From CAZJKE01 sp964546585 (GTDB lineage: Bacteria; Planctomycetota; Phycisphaerae; Phycisphaerales; SM1A02), in contig CAZJKE010000002.1 in NCBI GenBank assembly GCA_964546585.1, forward strand, positions 82,195 to 146,194: a stretch of 64,000 bases of DNA, written 5' to 3'. The notes under the pieces are model-generated. The model worked only from the letters and a program-made list of their open reading frames with translations. It was not told where the DNA came from and did not search any database. Every line of letters begins with the position of its first letter. Position 1 is the first letter of the stretch. A program made the translations under genes and the position numbers. Positions 60,632 through 64,000 of the stretch are shown here, piece by piece.

Positions 60632-61707
60632 GATACGCGATGATCATGGCTGGCGGGTCGGGGACCAGACTTTGGCCCATCAGCCGCGGCGGTGTCCCCA
60701 AACAACTCGCCCCGCTCTTCGGCGGCGAGACCCTGTTGGATGCCGCGGTGCAGCGGCTTGACGGCGTCGTCGACGGAAACCACTTGCTGATTTGCATGGG
60801 AGAGACGCATCGAGACGCGGTCCGTGACTCGCTGCCGAATCTGGCCGACGAACAGTTGCTCGGCGAGCCGGAGGGGCGGGATACGCTGAACGCCGTTGGC
60901 TTTACAGCCGCCGTGTTGCAGAAACAGGATCCGGATGCCGTCTTCGCCGTGCTCACTGCCGATCATGTCATTCAACCGCAGGAGGTCTTTGCCAGCTGCA
61001 TTCGCACGGGCTTCGATGTGGTCGAGGATGATCCGAGCCGGCTTGTCACCTTTGGCATCACACCGACCTCCCCGGCAACGGGGTATGGATATGTCCAGCG
61101 CGGCGAGGGACTGCCGGGGATCGATGGCGCATACTCGGCGATTCGGTTTGTCGAAAAACCAGATGAGGCAACGGCGCGGTCCTATCTCGATGCGGGCACA
61201 TTCTCATGGAACAGCGGGATGTTCGTGTTTCATGCGGCAACTGTTCTCGACGCGATTGCCCGGCATCATCCGAAGACGGCTGCGGGTCTCTCTCAGATCG
61301 CCGATGCATGGGGGACGAGTGATCAGCAGCGGGTATTGGACCGCGTCTATCCCACACTGGAAAAGACGAGTGTGGACTACGGCCTCATGGAGCCAGCAAC
61401 CGACGATGACGATTTGACCATCTGCACGATTCCCATGAATGTCGAGTGGTTGGATGTTGGAAGTTGGCCATCACTTGGACAGACGCTTCAAACGGACGCG
61501 GCCGGCAACCGGACGAATGCGAACTTGTGTGTTCTTGATTCCAACGGCGTGTTGGCGGTGTCGGATGATCCATCGCACACCATCGCGACGATTGGCTGTG
61601 AGGACTTGGTCATCGTGCACACATCAAGTGCGACGCTCGTTTGCCCGGCATCGGAGGCGCAGCGGGTGAAAGATCTGCACAATCTTCTCGATCCCGACCT
61701 TCAATGA
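60628..61707 (+). CDS. manC: Mannose-1-phosphate guanylyltransferase
   Basis: A 359-residue nucleotidyltransferase that makes GDP-mannose for surface polysaccharide. It starts MIMAGGSGTRLWPISRGGVPKQL (the pyrophosphorylase loop). FTAAVLQKQDPDAVFAVLTADHVI, GYGYVQRG, RFVEKPD and WNSGMFVF follow as in mannose-1-phosphate guanylyltransferases. It lacks the C-terminal isomerase domain of bifunctional ManC. The GTG at 60628 overlaps the ruvA stop by 4 nt (GTGA), an unusual coupling of a DNA repair gene to sugar metabolism; it may supply the EPS system at 1-14396. Confidence 0.93.
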   Translation: MRYAMIMAGGSGTRLWPISRGGVPKQLAPLFGGETLLDAAVQRLDGVVDGNHLLICMGETHRDAVRDSLPNLADEQLLGEPEGRDTLNAVGFTAAVLQKQDPDAVFAVLTADHVIQPQEVFASCIRTGFDVVEDDPSRLVTFGITPTSPATGYGYVQRGEGLPGIDGAYSAIRFVEKPDEATARSYLDAGTFSWNSGMFVFHAATVLDAIARHHPKTAAGLSQIADAWGTSDQQRVLDRVYPTLEKTSVDYGLMEPATDDDDLTICTIPMNVEWLDVGSWPSLGQTLQTDAAGNRTNANLCVLDSNGVLAVSDDPSHTIATIGCEDLVIVHTSSATLVCPASEAQRVKDLHNLLDPDLQ

Positions 61708-61708
61708 C

Positions 61709-62113
61709 ATGCGATATCTGTCGGTCGATCTTGGCGACAAACGGACTGGGCTTGCGGTGGGTGATGATGATCCGGCCATGGTTCATCCGCTGCGGGTGCT
61801 CGACATTCCACGCGGAGATGCTCTCGTTGCAGCGGTTGTTGCTGCGGCGAGAGAACACGACGCTGATGTGATCGTTGTTGGCCTGCCATTGAATATGGAT
61901 GGTTCCGAGGGACCGCGTGCGGTGCTGACACGGTCGTTCGGCGACGGGCTGGCGGCGGCGTGTGATTGTCAACTCGACTATCAGGATGAGCGGCTCACCA
62001 GCGCTGCAGCCGAAGAACTTCTGTCCGGTAGCGGTTTGACGCACGGCGAGAAACGCCGTCGTCGTGATGCGCTTGCAGCCGCCGAGATTCTTCGGGACTT
62101 TCTGGCCCGTTGA
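61709..62113 (+). CDS. Putative pre-16S rRNA nuclease / Holliday junction resolvase-like protein (RuvX/YqgF)
   Basis: A 134-residue RNase H-fold nuclease. The N-terminal VDLGDKRTGLAVGD holds the first catalytic Asp, GLPLNMDGSEGPRA is the signature loop, and DERLTSAAAEELL holds the next acidic residue. YqgF matures the 5' end of 16S rRNA in E. coli; the name RuvX reflects its fold. The ATG lies 1 nt after the manC stop, so the ruvA-manC-ruvX run is one operon. Its 3' end faces the secreted FG-GAP gene across 18 nt. Confidence 0.93.
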   Translation: MRYLSVDLGDKRTGLAVGDDDPAMVHPLRVLDIPRGDALVAAVVAAAREHDADVIVVGLPLNMDGSEGPRAVLTRSFGDGLAAACDCQLDYQDERLTSAAAEELLSGSGLTHGEKRRRRDALAAAEILRDFLAR

Positions 62114-62131
62114 AAAACTGCTGATGGCCTG

Positions 62132-63844
62132 CTAGGGGCATGCGCCCCACTGCGCGATAAGCATCAACACATCCTGGATGTCTACTTCCCCGTCGGGAAC
62201 CAGGTCGGAAACACATCCATCGCAGGGGCCCCATTCGGAGAGCATGATGAGCAGGTCGTTGACGCCGACATGCCCATCGCCGGTACTGTCTCCGTCGCAT
62301 GTGCAGTTGATCTCGCACTCTTCGATGGAAATGCGCTGATCCGCGGCGACATAGGTGACAATCTGCGTGATGCCAGAAGGCCACCGAACCTCGATCTCCG
62401 AAACTTCTGTCTCGGGGCCAAGTCCGAAGTGTTGCACCTTGGAGTCCTGTGACCAGTAGCCGGTGCCGGTGAGCACATCGCGAATCTGGGCGCGGCCGCC
62501 AGCAGTCACGGTGATCCGTGCGCCAACACCGTCGCGGTTCGATTCAACACCGTCGAGGTCGACTTCTATCCAATGGTTCCCGTTCGCCAGATCGTTTCGA
62601 AGAAGTCGGTTTTCGCTGTGGCGATATGTCATGAAGAGGTCCATGTCGCCGTCCTGATCGTAATCCGAGAACGATCCGCTGACACCGTTCTTGTCGGCGT
62701 ACAGGGGATCCGCGAAAACACCCTCGTCGATGGACACGAACAGTTCCCCGTCGTTGATGTTCTCGAAGAGTCTGGTGGGGCTCGTCCCGTCCATGCCGAC
62801 CACCAGCAGGTCCAAGTCACCATCATTGTCGGTATCCACCCAACTGCAACTCCGCTGGTTGCCGTACAGAACCAGTTCATCGGGGGTCACATCGACGAAC
62901 ACGAAATCGCCGTCATTTCGAAGCAACTTGTTGTACCCGCCGAAGATCTCGGGGTTATCGCCTTCCCATCCACCAACGATGATGTTGCAGATGTACAGGT
63001 CCATGTCACCGTCGTTGTCGTAGTCGCCGGCAGCCACGCCTCGGGCATGGTCGATGTTGATCGTGACTGCGTCAGTCATGTTCGTCAGGACGCCGCCCGC
63101 GTTGGAGAACATCTGGTTCTCCGCTCGAATGAGCCAGTCGGCAGGCTGTGTTTCCCACTCGCATGGGCACCCCTTTCCCGCTGCGGCATAGAGATCGACA
63201 TCGCCGTCATTATCAAGGTCCGTCCAGACCAGACCGCGTCCGATGTTCTGGGCATCGAAGACATCGGGTGATGCGTCGATGAACATGTTGCCGCCGGTAT
63301 TTCGATACAACTTGTCGCGGCCGACATCCGGCTTGGCCGCATTGGTAGCAACCATGACATCAAGCAGTCCATCGGCGTCGTAATCCACCCACGCGCCGCC
63401 GCGCCCCATCAGGTTGCCCGCGTTTTCAAAGAGGCCTTTGCTCGGAACATCCACAAAGGATGTGCCACCCTGATTCTCAAGCAGGTAGCACTGCTCGCCG
63501 AACCCGACAGTGAACAGGTCCTGATCGCCATCGTTGTCGTAGTCGCCGAGCAGTGGCGCCCAGACTGCGTGATACCCATCGAGAAACGGGCCGCCTATCT
63601 GTTTGAAGCCACCCGAGCCATCGTTGAGAAAGATGTAGGTCGGCCCGTTACCGTTGGTGCCGAGAATCAGGTCGTCGTCACCGTCGCCGTCGATGTCGGC
63701 CCAGGAGGACCCGGAACTCTTGCCGATGGTGTCCTTCATGTTGCCGGTGGCCAGATCGGTCCACTGTGCAAACCCACTTCCACAGCACAGCATGGCGGCG
63801 GACGCCACGGCTACGCGGTCAAGTATGGATGGGCCACAAGCCAT
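62132..63844 (-). CDS. Secreted FG-GAP/ASPIC-UnbV repeat protein with dockerin-like tail
   Basis: A 570-residue secreted protein. Signal peptide (1 to about 25, ending GSGFAQ). At least seven FG-GAP/VCBS-type Ca-binding repeats follow (DIDGDGDDDLIL, DYDNDGDQDLFTV, DYDADGLLDVMV, DLDNDGDVDLYAA, DYDNDGDMDLYI, DTDNDGDLDLLV, DYDQDGDMDLFM). Then comes an ASPIC/UnbV domain (NGNHWIEVDLDGVESNRDG, HFGLGPETEVSEIEVRWPSG) and two dockerin-like repeats at the C-terminus (GDGHVGVNDLLIMLSEWG and DGEVDIQDVLMLIAQWG). It is probably a surface adhesion or carbohydrate-binding protein. The ATG at 63844 follows GAAGAGG; upstream in-frame codons are unsupported. Confidence 0.9.
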   Translation of the reverse strand: MACGPSILDRVAVASAAMLCCGSGFAQWTDLATGNMKDTIGKSSGSSWADIDGDGDDDLILGTNGNGPTYIFLNDGSGGFKQIGGPFLDGYHAVWAPLLGDYDNDGDQDLFTVGFGEQCYLLENQGGTSFVDVPSKGLFENAGNLMGRGGAWVDYDADGLLDVMVATNAAKPDVGRDKLYRNTGGNMFIDASPDVFDAQNIGRGLVWTDLDNDGDVDLYAAAGKGCPCEWETQPADWLIRAENQMFSNAGGVLTNMTDAVTINIDHARGVAAGDYDNDGDMDLYICNIIVGGWEGDNPEIFGGYNKLLRNDGDFVFVDVTPDELVLYGNQRSCSWVDTDNDGDLDLLVVGMDGTSPTRLFENINDGELFVSIDEGVFADPLYADKNGVSGSFSDYDQDGDMDLFMTYRHSENRLLRNDLANGNHWIEVDLDGVESNRDGVGARITVTAGGRAQIRDVLTGTGYWSQDSKVQHFGLGPETEVSEIEVRWPSGITQIVTYVAADQRISIEECEINCTCDGDSTGDGHVGVNDLLIMLSEWGPCDGCVSDLVPDGEVDIQDVLMLIAQWGACP

Positions 63845-64000
63845 CTGCCTCTTCTTTCTTCTCCAGCGAAGGGGGCCGGGGAACTTCTTCCATGTTGAAG
63901 ATACCACCACCGCGGCGACTCTCAAGGAATCGATTCTGACTATCCCCCCGCCAGCCCCCCTAACCCACACCAACCGTCCGATAACACAGGGGTCTGACCC
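63845..64000. other. Intergenic end of window with a second copy of the GGGGTCTGACCC motif
   Basis: About 155 nt with no gene. It ends in AGGGGTCTGACCC (63988-64000), the same core as the repeats at 16170-16217, and probably continues beyond the window. Confidence 0.6.

Overview
The window reads as a chromosomal scaffold of a GC-rich planctomycete, most likely class Phycisphaerae or a close relative. Grounds: two secreted proteins end in paired DxDxD...DLLxLIxxWG dockerin-like repeats; PVC-style dehydrogenase-like beta-propellers carry c-type heme motifs; there is a double DUF1080 protein; and an exosortase operon is present. This assignment is inference from gene content; no rRNA is present. 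Three runs of exactly 100 N (45830-45929, 48086-48185, 51813-51912) are scaffold gaps of unknown true length and cut into rarA, an L,D-transpeptidase and a porin gene.

Layout. (1) 1-14396, minus strand: an eight-gene exopolysaccharide/exosortase operon reading right to left: Wza-like export lipoprotein, exosortase-EpsI fusion, 1705-residue membrane-anchored TPR protein, Wzc-like chain-length protein with a degenerate Walker A, NAD sugar epimerase, WecA/TagO-type initiating transferase, LMW tyrosine phosphatase, and a SerA-like dehydrogenase cut by the window edge. (2) 14656-20595, plus strand: lipA, a small PilZ protein, a strong terminator and a 12-bp tandem repeat, a small sigma-region-4-like protein, threonine aldolase, a secreted transglutaminase-like protein, then a sulfotransferase-glycosyltransferase pair. 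(3) 20654-25776: a Mn/Fe-type ABC importer operon in which both permeases are fused to DtxR-like domains, divergent from a stand-alone MntR-like regulator across a palindromic operator. (4) 25790-41085: secreted and redox functions (cytochrome c lipoprotein, two sorbosone-dehydrogenase-like propellers, subtilase, beta-helix protein, fructosamine-kinase-like protein, Cys-rich lipoprotein, DUF1080 protein), an HD-GYP protein, a PqiA-like protein and an M24 peptidase. (5) 41153-47023: tRNA-Ala(GGC), thioredoxin, folP, a CPA2-like membrane protein, glmS, rarA, and 5-formyl-THF cyclo-ligase. (6) 47051-52631: LysM/L,D-transpeptidase and a tandem array of three paralogous outer-membrane porins. (7) 52884-64000: radA, a 78-residue protein, an isolated nuoH, carB, then divergently plsC-ruvA-manC-ruvX, and a secreted FG-GAP/ASPIC protein with a dockerin-like tail.

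How the parts work together. The EPS operon, the GT/sulfotransferase pair, manC and glmS together supply and export surface polysaccharide. PilZ and HD-GYP proteins imply cyclic-di-GMP control, but nothing here ties them to the EPS operon directly. The porins, secreted hydrolase-like and cytochrome proteins fit a heterotroph that degrades complex carbohydrates.

The most striking cross-cutting signal is a TANNNT box (often TACAAT) only 6-10 nt upstream of the start codon of at least thirteen genes, which implies leaderless or nearly leaderless transcripts. Genes without it mostly sit inside operons or carry Shine-Dalgarno sequences. The best local candidates for an unusual system are the doubled permease-DtxR fusion importer and the exosortase operon with its giant TPR partner and no visible substrate protein.
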